Assembly: GCF_958450345.1 (NCBI RefSeq)
Contig: NC_088781.1
Coordinates: 49,992,815 to 50,056,814 of the forward strand
Source of the DNA: Calliphora vicina
Taxonomy: Eukaryota; Arthropoda; Insecta; Diptera; Calliphoridae
Direction of reading: 5' to 3'
DNA: 64,000 nucleotides
Shown here: in pieces, positions 34,180 to 45,039 of the stretch
Layout: every line of letters begins with the position of its first letter
Position numbering within the stretch: the stretch's first letter is position 1
The notes under the pieces: generated by a model
Database searches by the model: none
What the model was told of the DNA's origin: nothing
Seen by the model: the letters and a program-made list of their open reading frames with translations, nothing else
Position numbers and translations under genes: made by a program

Positions 34180-34640
34180 TGTAGTTTTTTTAAAAAAAGG
34201 ATATATAGCAGCTATGTAAATCCTTGCTAGAATTGAAATGATAATAACTAAATTAAAGCTTGGTTCCAAAATAGTAAACGATTTTTACGAATTTGTAAAA
34301 AAAAAAATAAGATGTTATACAGGATATTGAGATCTTGATGTATCGGAATTATGAATATCCTTCCGATGACATTTTCATAATTTTACATCTAATATTATAA
34401 GAGAACAATAATTTCTGAAAATTAATGATTTTATTTAGGTTTCTAGGTTTTTTAAGGAAAACGATATATGGCAGCCACCCGAATCCTTGCTGCGATTGTA
34501 ATAAAAATTTTCAAAAACATCAATAACTTTATTAAAATGAGTATAACCAAATTTTAAAATGTTAGGAGTATAACTGTAAATTTTATTCAAAATTATATGT
34601 TCAGGATATATGGGAGGTACCCGTATCCTTGCATGGATTT
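34180..34640. repeat. Degenerate tandem repeat inside the Transib-type element
   Basis: Three diverged units share GATATATGG(C/G)AG, a variable spacer and ATCCTTGC. Non-coding. Confidence 0.5.
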
Positions 34641-34719
34641 TTTTAAAAATTATATTTTTTCTTAATCTTACCAAAAGGTAATATCCTACTAATTTTTATT
34701 CGTCTGCGATAACTCCTTC

Positions 34720-34758
34720 TATTTTTGTCCATTGCTTATATGAAAACAAAGCACTGTG
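34720..34758 (-). promoter_or_regulatory. RSS-like right end, 23-bp spacer
   Basis: Read on the minus strand: CACAGTG (34758-34752), 23-bp spacer, ACAAAAATA (34728-34720). Compared with the left end there is a 10-bp insertion in the spacer, about one helical turn. Confidence 0.75.
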
Positions 34759-34984
34759 CGTCTGTCCGATCTGCTAGTATCTAATAATTATCATGCGTTG
34801 ACATATTTATACCATAAACCGCCATATTGGAGATAGAATCACTTTCTGAGTCAATTTAATATTGTCTGTCCGTCGGTCTGCCCATGTGGATGGCTGTCTA
34901 TGTCACATAAACAATAGAAATATGTTTCATATAGAAATTATTCGCAGAAACTACAACAAAATCAAACAAATTTTAAAAGCTTTT

Positions 34985-36035
34985 TAAATCACTACATAAT
35001 TTTGATGTATTGTGGTTCCAGTAGTACAAATATTCTCCAAATTTTAAATTCTATGGAGAAGTTTTTTTTAAATTTGTTTCTTTCTAAAATTGCGAATTTT
35101 TGTGGATGTTTCTCCACATAAATTTTACATGCGTTTTGTTATTGTAACAAAAATTTTAACAACAACAAAATACATGTAAATGTACACTCAAAGTACACTC
35201 TTGTACGCAATGCAATTTTCTGAATATAAGGGAATTCACTTAATTGTGAATAAATTCGAAAAAAATCAATCCATTTTTATGATCGATAACACATTTTGTT
35301 CCTACTGCATGTGGCTTTTCGATAATGCAATAAATCTGAACAATTTCTGCGAATTTCGATTTTTCATGATTTTTTTAAAACAAAAAAAATGCATTTTTCA
35401 ATTAAAAAATATATTTTTTTGCTTCAATTTGTTATTATAACTCCGAAACTACTGAGCCGAATGAAACGCAATATATATACGAAATTTTGTACAAACATGG
35501 GAAAAATATTTTCAAAATTAAATCAATCGAAAGAAGAGCATTACTCTCAATTTTATGTATATCGAACAAAAAATTAAAATTTTGTGAAAATGAGCGAATT
35601 CTTTTAATTGTGAATAAATTCGAAAAGAATCAATCGAATTTTTAGATCGATACCTCATTTATTTGCTATTATATTTGGGTTTGCGAGAAAGCAATAAACT
35701 TGAACCATTTCTGACGTTTTCGATTTTTCATAAGTTTTTTAAAACAAAAGAAAATTAGCTATTTTCACGTAAAAAATATATTTTTTGTTTAAATTTGTTA
35801 TTATAACTCGGAAACTACTGAGCCAATTAAAACGCAATATATAAACATATTAAAGGTTATGTAAATATAATATTTTTGAGTTATCATAAATTATGTGAAG
35901 AAACATCTACAAAAATTCGCAATTTTAGAAAAAAAAAATTAAAAAAATCTATCCATAGATTAAAAAACTTTACCATTTTTGTACTTAGGTAATCATGACA
36001 TCAAATCTATATAGTGGTTAGTTAAGCCTATTTTT
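34985..36035. mobile_element. Long-inverted-repeat element with an internal direct duplication
   Basis: The arms at about 34985-35135 and 35880-36030 are imperfect inverse copies (CTAAAATTGCGAATTTTTGT, TTTGATGT, AGTACAAA). Between them, a unit of about 250-290 bp occurs twice at a 365-bp offset (from 35222 and 35587), sharing TTAATTGTGAATAAATTCG and ACTACTGAGCC. Open frames here follow the AT-rich repeat and are not genes. Ends and target duplication are not resolved. Confidence 0.6.
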
Positions 36036-36065
36036 GCTGTAGACCTCTGTAATTGGTCATAGATC

Positions 36066-37000
36066 CAGTATTGCCAGTTTAGCCTTTTTAGGCTAAATTT
36101 AGCCTTTTTATTTACTCTTTAGCCTCGAAATTTTGGTTTTAGCTTCGTGGCTTTTTTCTAGCCTTTTCTTAATTTCAAAATAGCCTTTTTTGAAATTAAA
36201 AAAGGCTAAAAATTTCGAGACTAAAGAGTAAATAAAAAGGCTAAATTTATATTTGTGAACCATTTTCATTTTAATTCATTACTGATTTTCATTTAGCTTT
36301 TCAACATACTCAAGAATTGTGCAGTATTAAAAGAACAAATAACAATTGCCAATATCAAGTGGTTGAAAATGAAATAGAGTATTTTATATCTGAAAGCTTA
36401 AATGTCTAGCAAATTCTCTTTCAAGACAAAATTGTTATTACACATTATATTCATCATTATATAATGGACAAGAGCCCCACAAACTTTTGAAGGCTTGTGA
36501 TACTCGATGGCGATCAATAGCCGTTAAACGTCTTGTGGATCTATGCTTCGAGTTAAAACCCATTTTGTGTTAATTTCGTCAAACCAGCAATTCTAAAAAG
36601 CCAAACTTTTAAGTAATTAATACACTGATTATAATTTGACGTACCATCTTTTTTTAAACCAGTATTGCACAAAGTACAAAAAGTAAATAAATCATTTGCA
36701 GTTTTCTGATTTAAAATTCAAGGAATTTGATCCATTATCGTCGCCAATTGAAAATTGTTTAATGTTTTTGACACATTTTTCATACTAGTTTGATGAATGA
36801 GAGATAAAATAAAGAACGTTTTAATTAGTGAAGATTATGACAAAAATAATACGACAAATTAAACTTAAATTAAAATTAAAATTCGTAATTCATAATATTT
36901 TAGCTTTTTTTTGGCTTTTTTTTCTAAAGATGTTTAGCTTTTTCTGGCCTTTTTTTGAAGCCAATATAGCTTCTTTTTTCGCCAGCTCCTGGCAACACTG
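36066..37000. mobile_element. hAT element with 8-bp duplication and a transposase fragment
   Basis: The ends CAGTATTGCCAG and (inverse) CAGTGTTGCCAG fit the hAT pattern, and CATAGATC flanks both sides (36058-36065 and 37001-37008). The subterminal regions are rich in AGCCTTTTT and its inverse, with an inverted pair at about 36092-36140 and 36200-36247. The centre retains part of a transposase gene, so it derives from an autonomous element by internal loss. Confidence 0.85.
36478..36572 (+). pseudogene. hAT transposase fragment
   Basis: The plus strand reads KACDTRWRSIAVKRLVDL then CFELKP, matching the conserved TRW(L/R)S segment of hAT transposases. Upstream frames (EYFISES) may also be remnants. 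Stops and frameshifts on both sides. Confidence 0.65.
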
Positions 37001-37090
37001 CATAGATCCCATATAAGGCACACTTTAAATATTGGAATCCAAATACAAGTTAAGAAAATAAGTTTCATATAGAAAAATATCACACAACCT

Positions 37091-38790
37091 ATTGGGTGTA
37101 TGACTTAAAAATTCGGTATTTTTTCCAATATTGTTCTGTTATTTTGAAACATTTGTACAACATAAATTTATTAAAATTTTTGGCCATTGTAGGCTATGGC
37201 TTTTTCCCATCTCTATGGCAACATATGGATTCCGAGGTCTGGACTATAAGGCACATAATTAAATATAAATAGTTTTTAACAGGTATTACAACATGTGGCT
37301 GAGAGTTGTCATGATGCAGTATTACAGTTTCATATCTAGCCACATACTCAGGGCATATTACGTTCGCTAAAGGTTTTCTGTAATTGTCTGGCCATATTTT
37401 AGTACCTAGTAATAAACAGGACACTTCTGGTCCCACTAAGTACAGAGCATTATCTTAGCGCCATGGATATTCGGCTTTGGTGTTGACTTGGCTTGTTGGC
37501 CATACGATTTTTACACTTCGCTGCAAAAACTATTTTATTTTATAGCATTCAAACAACATTTCGGATATGCAAAATCGTCTTTCAATATCTTTCGGCTTCA
37601 ATTCGTATGGTAACCAATTTCCTTGCTTTTGGATGAATTCTGCTACCCGAAAAATTTTAGAAAAATTGCTGCTTTAGTACTCCCAATAATGTGGCAAGCT
37701 CTTTTTGAGTTTAACAACAGTCTTCATGGACTAATGCCTCCAATTCTAGATCTTTTTTTTTGTGTTTCTTCTTGGACCAGCTCACAGGGGATGACCGTAC
37801 TAATGCAAAACATTTGTACAGTCGTATGAGTTATAAGTTGTTGATAATTTCTATATAAATATTTTGTACAACACCTACAACATTTTTACAAATGTTTTTC
37901 GAATGTTGTATGAAAATTTAAGTGTTACCAAAAGTTTGTATTTATACATAAACAAAAAAATTTTTTCATTTTAGTGTAAAATAACAACCAAACGGTAACA
38001 CTGAAATCAGTTGATTTACTTAATCTATGAAAAACGATAATTTGCTTTAAATATTTGTCAATTGTTTGCATTTTTACACAATTCAGACATTAGTTTGCTA
38101 TTGTTCGCTGCACAATTAATTTTACATATTAATAGACTTTGGAATGTTTTGTTTTGATCCGTTTTTTTTTGGCATTTTCAAGGCTTGACAAGGTAAACTT
38201 TCGACTTTGCTAAATGTATGTTCACAACCACAATAGTTGTATCATACATTGTACAACATACAACTATGTTTTGAATTGGACAATTGTGTTAGAACTACAA
38301 AAATTCGTTTTAAGAGAGAGAAAAGAGGGAGGAATTTTTGAGGACATTCGATTGAACTTTCCTACATTGAAAATCACAGGAAACATTACGAGTATTACGT
38401 AAAACACTGAGGCTATCAGGAACAAGTTCCCTAATTTAATCAGAAAACATTCCATTATTGTACCGACAGAACAGTGAAACGTACACCACATTGCGACGGT
38501 GATCCAGCGAATCAACAGCGTTGAATATCCTACTGTCACAAATAGTCACATTCGACCTCTCCTGCACGCGGTAGAGAATATCCAAAATAGACTTTGAAGC
38601 ACAGGCCCACACAGAGGAGTTGTTTTCAATTTCGAATGTCCTGGTCGATCTTTTTCTTCCTTGTAAAAATCACCAATTATGAACCTATGAAACCACATCT
38701 CGCATGTTGTAACCGATGGAACACATTCAGCATAAGCTTTGGTGACATTTTTGAAGCAAAATCTCAACATGACCTTTCAGAACTATAGGG
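37091..38790 (-). pseudogene. mariner transposase relic interrupted by a jockey-like insertion
   Basis: The end ATTGGGTGTATGACTTAAA at 37091 matches the mariner end at 1172. On the minus strand, 38770-38640 gives the N-terminal part (TTCEMWFHRF then GDFYKEEKDRPG). 37770-37500 gives a decayed LEALV..CC..QKEL and GYHTN segment, and about 37400-37250 gives YETVILHHDNSQPHVVIPVK with the HDN catalytic motif. Many stops and shifts. About 0.5 kb of jockey-like sequence lies between the N-terminal piece and the rest. Confidence 0.75.
38161..38632 (-). pseudogene. jockey-like non-LTR retrotransposon 3' end
   Basis: The minus strand reads, through several frames, ENNSSVWACASKSILDILYR, RVQERSNV, AVDSLDHRRNVVYVSLFCRY, NNGMFSD and IRELVPDSL. 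This is the C-terminal tail of reverse transcriptases of jockey-type LINEs. It ends in a run of nine A on the minus strand (38170-38162), consistent with a poly(A) tail. It is 5' truncated and inserted in the mariner relic. Confidence 0.7.
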
Positions 38791-39908
38791 TCGCTATTCT
38801 ATTCCAAAAATGCTGTTGGTCAGTGTAATTAGTATCATGATAAAATTGGACATAAACGAGTTTTCTATGAACCAAAATCTTTCTGCCAACTTTTATGAGG
38901 ATCGGTCCATAATTGAACCTACCCCTCATATCGTGGTTATACACTTGTTTTCTCTGATTATTATTGTTTTATATAATTATTCCATTTTCTGTTTAACATA
39001 ATTAGTATATAAAATATTCCTTTCATAATTTTTCCTTACTTTCTGCATATCCTAACGCCTTAAGCATAAGGAAAAAAAAACTACATTCACATAAAGTTGA
39101 TTCTTGTCATCAAGTTAGTTGAGCAACATGTTTGCATTACTTGTCATTTACAGAAATTATATTCTTCTCTTCTTGTTGTTGTTTTTGTTGCTGTTCTCTT
39201 CATTTTTCTTGTTTGCCTCAAACAAAATGAACAAATTAGAAGTGGAAGAAATTGCTAAAAAAATGAAAAAATTCTTACCAACTCATTCAAGTTTTGTTTT
39301 TTGCTTTTTGTTCTTAAGAAGAACTTAAAAAATTCTTTAGGAAATTTTTAAATACTGTTCAAAAGAAGAGTATAAGTAAGTTTGTGAAAATAAACATAAT
39401 TCAACAAAAAGGTATAAAATAATTATAACGAATGACATTTTACACATACTTACTTGCAAATGTGATTACATGCGAGCAATAAATATCCCAGGCATCAGAT
39501 ATGAATGCATGATAGGGAAGATCAATTTGTAAAGGACAAAATGGTTCATTTTAAAAAATTTCTGATTTTTCTTCTATTTCTTTCATATAAAAAATATAAT
39601 TTTCTTGATACATGAATGCTATTTGAAATATATTTCATGACATTCTATCACGATTTTGCACCGAATCATTACATGTGTTGATTCGACCAACCAGCTGAAT
39701 CGATCATGTCCATGGCACTGAGGAAATGCTCTATATTTGGTGTGACCTAAAGGGTCATATCTAGTAATCCGACCACAACATCACAGGGAACCTGTTTCGA
39801 TAGTAACTGATTCGTTTAAAGCGAGCATTTGCCGAAAAACGACCCAATGTTATACTGTTCTAAAATTGTCGCGATAATCTCTCAGTTAGCCTACAATGGA
39901 ATTGTTTA
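38791..39908. other. Gene-free stretch
   Basis: No family recognised. Short AT-rich frames only. Confidence 0.4.
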
Positions 39909-40451
39909 ACGGCCATTTTCACAATGTACGATTATTTCATTTTAACCGGAAAATTAACTAACTGTCGGTTTGTTTAACGGGGACCAACGGTTACCGATTT
40001 ACGTTTCACCATCAATTGATTACTTAACCAAATCATTCAGTAGAAAGTATGGCAATAATGCATGCATTTGTTTACGAAAAATAGTGTAATGAAAGATTGA
40101 TATATAAAAAATTGTCTAGTGGTATAATAAAAAAAACGTATAAAACTCAAAAATATTAAGGTACCTAACTGTAAAATTTACAGAACAAACTGAACAACAA
40201 TTACTGAAAACCAACAAGGAAAAGTGCACATTTGTTGTTTGGTTTGTAAGTGCAATATCCGGGTGGTATATGGATCACCCCGTGTAAAATTTCCTTATCT
40301 TCGCTTTACACTTTTAAAAATTATAAATATTACAAAAATATAAATGTTTTTCCATGTTCTTTTATTATATTTCTTACAATTAAGATGCTAACCGGCGAAA
40401 TTTGTTCGGTCATATTTAACAGCAACTTTGTTGTTAAATAGTGTCAATTAA

Positions 40452-42104
40452 CCCTGCTGTTAGGTTAAAAAAAACTTACGAATCTTAGGTAAGGGACCAT
40501 TTTGGTCCTCTTTGTATTTTTCATAAAAAATTTTACATAAAACTCTTTGACCAGACATTTTAAATATTTATAAAAGTGAATATATAAATTTTTATAAAAA
40601 AAATTAAAAAAAATGGAAAATTGACGAAATATTATCAGTGATATTGCCGAAATTCTAAATGAAATTGATTCAGATATTTCATTTTCGTCCATATTACATG
40701 TGAAATGAACAATGGTGAAGAAAATGAAGCAGATTATGCTGTAGATGCATTATACATTGCGAAAACCAAAATGCAATGGATTCCTTTACCACGTCACATT
40801 GGAGCTTCAGCGGAGAATATTACATCATTACCACCAGGTTTAACGCTTTGTGGTGTGAAAATAATCATGGATAATACGAATAAATGTGGTAGACTTAAAT
40901 TTGAAAGCAAATGGAAAGATTTATTGGTGTTCTAATTCTTGCTGGGATTTTGGTCTTGTATATACGTAATTAGGTTATCATAATAATTTTATATTGCAGT
41001 GGCAAAAACGAAGATTAGTTTGATGCAAGTTTTGGCATATTTTCTGGTCTATTAAGAGCTAGGATAATTTTTAATTGATACAAGTGCTCTCAGCTTGGAT
41101 GAGTCAACAGAAGACAACAAAAAAGTAGTGACAAGTTTGAGTTATGGGACAATTGGGAAACTCTTCTTTCAATGTTTTATAACATCCTGATAACAGGTGA
41201 TAACTTCATCTTTTGAGTAAGATGCAAAGGAGACGGACATATATGGGAACATTTCGGGAAAACAAAACTTCCACCGAAATTGTTTATGTCCAAAAAAGTT
41301 CCTTTATATACATCCGCATTTGCTTTTGGTGAAATTGCAGCACTTGTTTGCTATATATATCGGCCATAAAACTAAAGGAACTATATTGATGAGCTCCATC
41401 AATAATCATAACAAGATACCTGCAATCGTTTCTTATTATAACTGTACATAGTTTCCTTTATCTATCTTAGGAGGCGTTGATACTGCTGATCAAACGATTA
41501 GTTACTACAACACTAAAAGAAAATTAAATAAATGGTAAAATGATGTATTTTCAAATATAGCTATACGCCAGTTAGCTATGTGCCTATCAGAAGAATACGT
41601 TTTGAAATGGACAGTCAAACCTAAAAATCCATTTGCAGCAGAGCTATTGACTCAACAAAAAGCTTCGCCATCAAATAGTGTACCATCTACAAGAGTTGAT
41701 ATAAAAATTTCAGCTACTAGAAAATGGGGAATTTGCAATTGATGTAAGTTCAAATGTAATGCCAAATGCATTATATCCAACATATTTGTATGCAAATCGA
41801 ATAGAAAAACAATTTTTTTATCTTGCTTCGAAAATAACAATAAGCCATAATTGTTTTTTTTTACTTTTACTCATATAAAGAATAAAATATATTGCATGGA
41901 CCAAAATGGTCCATAACCTAAGATTTGTAAATTTTAATTTTTTTCTGTTCTATGTTATCCTATATAGCTAAAAACTAACTAAAATCATTAAAATAGAAAA
42001 ATAATACCTGAGCAGACGTTTTAAGTTGATACGATAAGCCATTGCAAATTTATATAAAAAATAAAAAAAAATTTGACCAAAATGGTCCAAACCTAACAGC
42101 AGGG
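40452..42104 (+). mobile_element. piggyBac-type element with TTAA duplication
   Basis: The ends CCCTGCTGTTAGGTT are perfectly inverted over 15 bp, with TTAA on both sides (40448-40451 and 42105-42108). Palindromic GGACCATTTTGGTCC-type sites lie at 40494-40508 and 41898-41912, with a related half at about 42075-42089, beside repeated CCTAAGATT(C/T)GTAA words. These are plausible transposase-binding sites. The transposase inside is dead, but the ends are intact. Confidence 0.9.
40620..41840 (+). pseudogene. piggyBac transposase relic
   Basis: Readable pieces in different frames: an acidic N-terminal stretch (LNEIDSDISF), then KMQWIPLP with GASAENITSLPPGL (40755-40850), typical of the start of the piggyBac DDD domain. 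Later come GGVDTADQTISYYNTKRK (about 41470-41525) with the conserved VDxxDQ, and a Cys-containing C-terminus (GICN.CKFKCNAKC, about 41730-41775). About half of the domain is missing and several stops interrupt it. Confidence 0.8.
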
Positions 42105-42198
42105 TTAAGAATTAATCGTACATTGTGAAATTCAAATTAGCCTAACTTGCGGTTAAAGTTCACGTTAACTTTTAATCGTACATTGTGAAAATGGCCGT

Positions 42199-42659
42199 GA
42201 GAGTCATAAATTTAAATATGTCATATTTTATATTTAAATACCCAATTACCTATAAATGTTTTATAAACTACGAAAGTATACAAATATTTTTTCATATATG
42301 AACCACCCTAATATCGAATTAATAAAATATGTGTGCTGAAAACAGAAAGTTTTACAAATACGAAAGTTTAAAAAATATTTTAATTGCAAAACAAGTGATT
42401 ACAAGTTTATATTCGCATACTAATCAGTTTCTTTAACTCCTATAAGTTTTAAGACAAAGTCAAATTTATGGCGCAATATGTTATTTGATGATAAAAAGAT
42501 GATATAGATTTAAAAGAGAAAATGCCAATAGATTCGTAATATCGATAGGTGGGATTGGCAGCCAGTTTTTATAAAATTAATGAATTTCTGCAAAGCAAAT
42601 ACCGTTCGTTGTCCTTCATTTTCTAGAGGATCATAGTAGTAAACTTCTTCCTAGCATTG
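42199..42659. other. Gene-free AT-rich stretch
   Basis: Nothing recognised. Confidence 0.4.
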
Positions 42660-43084
42660 CACCCAGTTAAAAAATATATTTGTACATGTTTACTGTAACC
42701 ATTTCAAAATTTGTTTAAAGTCATTTAACAATATTATGGTCACTGTAATTAAATTACGGTAACCATAATATGTTGATGTTTACCATCCACATGGTTATCG
42801 AAATCATATCTATGATTGTAGTAAATAAGTATATGTTTATGACATTTTATAGATGAATCATTATATCATAATATGTGGTTATCAGATTAAAATAATCATA
42901 AACCGAGAACAACTTAATTTTTCATCATAAAAATGATTGTCAATTACATATAATTATTTACTACAATCATAGATATGATTGCTACAATCATGTAAATCAT
43001 AACTTTAACATATTACGGTTACCACAATCATATAAATAATTTTTAAAAAACTTGTACAAATATTTAAAAATTTTTACAGTAAAG
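42660..43084. mobile_element. Foldback-type MITE, ATATTTGTACA ends
   Basis: Left ATATATTTGTACATGTTT and right (inverse) AAATATTTGTACAAGTTT pair. An inner inverted pair ATCATATCTATGATTGTAGT (42805-42826 region) and its inverse (42958-42980) adds to the fold, and TTACGGTAACC words recur on both sides. Non-coding; the exact ends are uncertain. Confidence 0.5.
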
Positions 43085-43165
43085 ATACAAAGTCTTTTAA
43101 GAAAATACGCTTTATATTTATACTGGATGAAACAACCACTAGCAGGCGATCATTTAAATAGTGTT

Positions 43166-43248
43166 ATAAATTGAGGAGCCGCAGAACAAAAGGTACTTTT
43201 TTGAAAATTTAAAAAAGTACCATTTATGCTGCGGCTCATCAATTATAG
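43166..43248. repeat. Isolated 33-bp-arm hairpin with GC-rich stem
   Basis: ATTGAGGAGCCGCAG ... GGTACTTTTTT pairs with AAAAAAGTACC ... CTGCGGCTCATCAAT across an 8-base loop. A few mismatches lie mid-arm. The GAGCCGCAG core stands out from the AT-rich surroundings. Confidence 0.7.
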
Positions 43249-43356
43249 TCCCTAACAGAAAAAATAGTTTGTTTTCTGAGAAAATATACTAAATCAGCAC
43301 AATCTTTGAATTCCTTACTGTCCTTGATTTCAATAAATCATCCAATCATCTATTTA

Positions 43357-43845
43357 CACAGAAAAAACTGTTTCTTAAACCGTTTCAATTCAAATATTTG
43401 TCACATATTGAACTGGTTTCAATTATTTCATAATTAAATCAAGTATTCATTTGCTCAAAAACAAAATTTCTTCATATTTTCTATTGAATTTTGAGTTTAG
43501 AATTTGATTATTTTGACAATTGAACATACAATTTTCGTTATTGGTTGAATTTCAAATACAAAAATTATTGAATAGATAATTTTCGTAATTGAAAACACAT
43601 TTTTGTTATTTTTTGTGTTTCAATTACGAAAATTATCTATTCAATAATTTTTGTATTTGAAATTCAACCAATAACGAAAATTGTATATTCAATTGTCAAA
43701 ATAATCAAATACAAAACTCAAAATTCAATAGAAAATATCTAGAAATTTTGTTTTTGAGCAAATGAATACTTGATTTAATTATGAAATAATTGAAACCAGT
43801 TCAATATGGGATAAATGTTTGAATTGAAATATAAGTTTTTCTGTG
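43357..43845. mobile_element. Near-complete palindrome (hairpin MITE) with TA duplication
   Basis: CACAGAAAAA at 43357 and TTTTTCTGTG at 43836-43845 start two arms of about 230 bp that are nearly exact inverse copies (for example AATTTTCGTTATTGGTTGAA in both). They meet around 43610. TA flanks both ends, as for Tc1/mariner-type MITEs. Non-coding. Confidence 0.8.
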
Positions 43846-44164
43846 TACTTAATTAATTCGCTTTTAATTCTAACTAAATTCTTTTAATTTCATTAACATC
43901 TCAAAGTTCAAGTAAATAGATGAATTTGGCCAATAATTCAAATTATAACATTAGATGAATTAAAGTCAGAAACAAAATATTATTTGAACTATTTTAAATG
44001 TAAATAAGAGATACGTTTAATTAGCTATACCTTAAATTTACAAGGAAATCAAGAACATTTTAAAAAAGTTAATAATTTTAGATATTTGCTCAAGCATAAT
44101 ATAATAATTCTTCTGCACAATAGTACTATTGTAGCATTTGCTACATCCCAGCAGTAAAAATAAG
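43846..44164. other. Gene-free AT-rich stretch
   Basis: Nothing recognised. Confidence 0.4.
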
Positions 44165-44990
44165 AAGTAAAGAGGCCTTTTAAAGGGCCGTCCGGGAATC
44201 ACGAAAGAGAGAAATGATAGAGGCGATAGACTGATCGTATTCTTCCAGGAGTACATCATGAAAAAAACCAATACAATGTTCTGCCTTCCCGCTATAATAC
44301 TCTATACTTGCAATTCGCCCCAGGACAGAAGAACTATAGTTAGGAATGAAATAGATTACTTACTGATTAACAAGCGTTACTCCTCATTTATAACAAAATC
44401 CTCGCAATATTCAGGAGCGGATGTCCCATCGGACCCCAATTTATTGATGATGGAGTTACAAACAATGCTAAGGAATTGTTTTAAGAAAAAACTCGATATT
44501 GGAACAATAGATGAACCTACAGTTAGAACGAAATTGAAGGAGCTTATAAATGAAGGATTTAATCAAATTTAAGAAGATGATGTGGAACTCTGTAAAAATC
44601 GCAATACTTAATATAAATCGCAGACAATAACCTGGGAAGCATAAACAAATCTCAAAAGAAGGAATGGATAACAAAAGATAACATATATGGAAACTATGAG
44701 TTATACTGAATTAAACAAGGAAATTCAAACGGCAATTCGCATCGGAAAAAATTATCACGTTAATAAACAATGCCGAAAGATTACAAGAACTGCATGACGA
44801 TTTTAATCTCCACAAAGAAACAGCCGAAATATACCATAAATCTGTCCCGAAGTTAGTATATAATAATAACAACGACGCCATTTTTAATACTTCGGAGAAG
44901 AAAACTTAATGGTAGGATTATATAAATCTACTTTTCCCGATAACAGCCGATCATGCATCCACCGAAATCCGGAACCCCAATCAATAATCG
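44165..44990 (+). pseudogene. LINE relic: endonuclease part
   Basis: The plus strand reads NDRGDRLIVFFQEY, KKTNTMF, then RTIVRNEIDYLLINKRY and ADVPSDPNLLMMELQ (44200-44470). This resembles the C-terminal endonuclease half of RTE-like LINE proteins, often annotated craniofacial-development-protein-2-like. The expected SDH is SDP. It continues with decayed linker sequence (TELNKEIQTAIR near 44700) until HINE-A at about 45040. The same element resumes beyond HINE-A at 47205. Confidence 0.65.
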
Positions 44991-45039
44991 AGAAATTGTA
45001 AAGTTTCCGTAATGTCTCTCTCTACAAGTTAAAAAAAAG

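Larger units (their letters stand above)
29174..34758. mobile_element. Transib-type (RAG-like) element with RSS-like ends, interrupted by a second transposon
   Basis: The inverted ends share CACAGTGCTTTGTT then CAATGGACAAAAAT. On the left these are contiguous; on the right a 10-bp insert separates them. The flanks CGTCT (29169-29173 and 34759-34763) form a perfect 5-bp duplication. A terminal CACAGTG, a 5-bp GC-rich duplication and an A-rich nonamer are known hallmarks of Transib elements, the relatives of the RAG recombinase. Excluding the nested element the length is about 1.8 kb, with no transposase recognisable, so it is probably non-autonomous. 34180-34640 holds a degenerate tandem repeat. 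Confidence 0.82.
39909..42198. mobile_element. MITE with ACGGCCATTTTCACAATG ends, split by piggyBac
   Basis: Left end ACGGCCATTTTCACAATG at 39909 and its inverse ending GGCCGT at 42198 match for about 26 bp. A second inverse copy of the inner part (ATCGTACATTGTGAAAT) lies at 42114-42131. After removing the piggyBac insertion (40452-42104) the element is about 630 bp and non-coding. Target duplication not evident. Confidence 0.65.

Noticed and set aside
33571..34719. Search for a RAG1/Transib-like transposase in the outer element
   Set aside because: Neither this part nor 29203-29805 shows a coding frame; the element is called non-autonomous.
35180..35577. Two short plus-strand frames
   Set aside because: They lie in the duplicated AT-rich core of an inverted-repeat element and differ between the two copies of the unit.
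37920..38000. Mini hAT element with AGTGTTACC inverted tips
   Set aside because: Only 9 bp of inverted match and no 8-bp duplication; could be chance.
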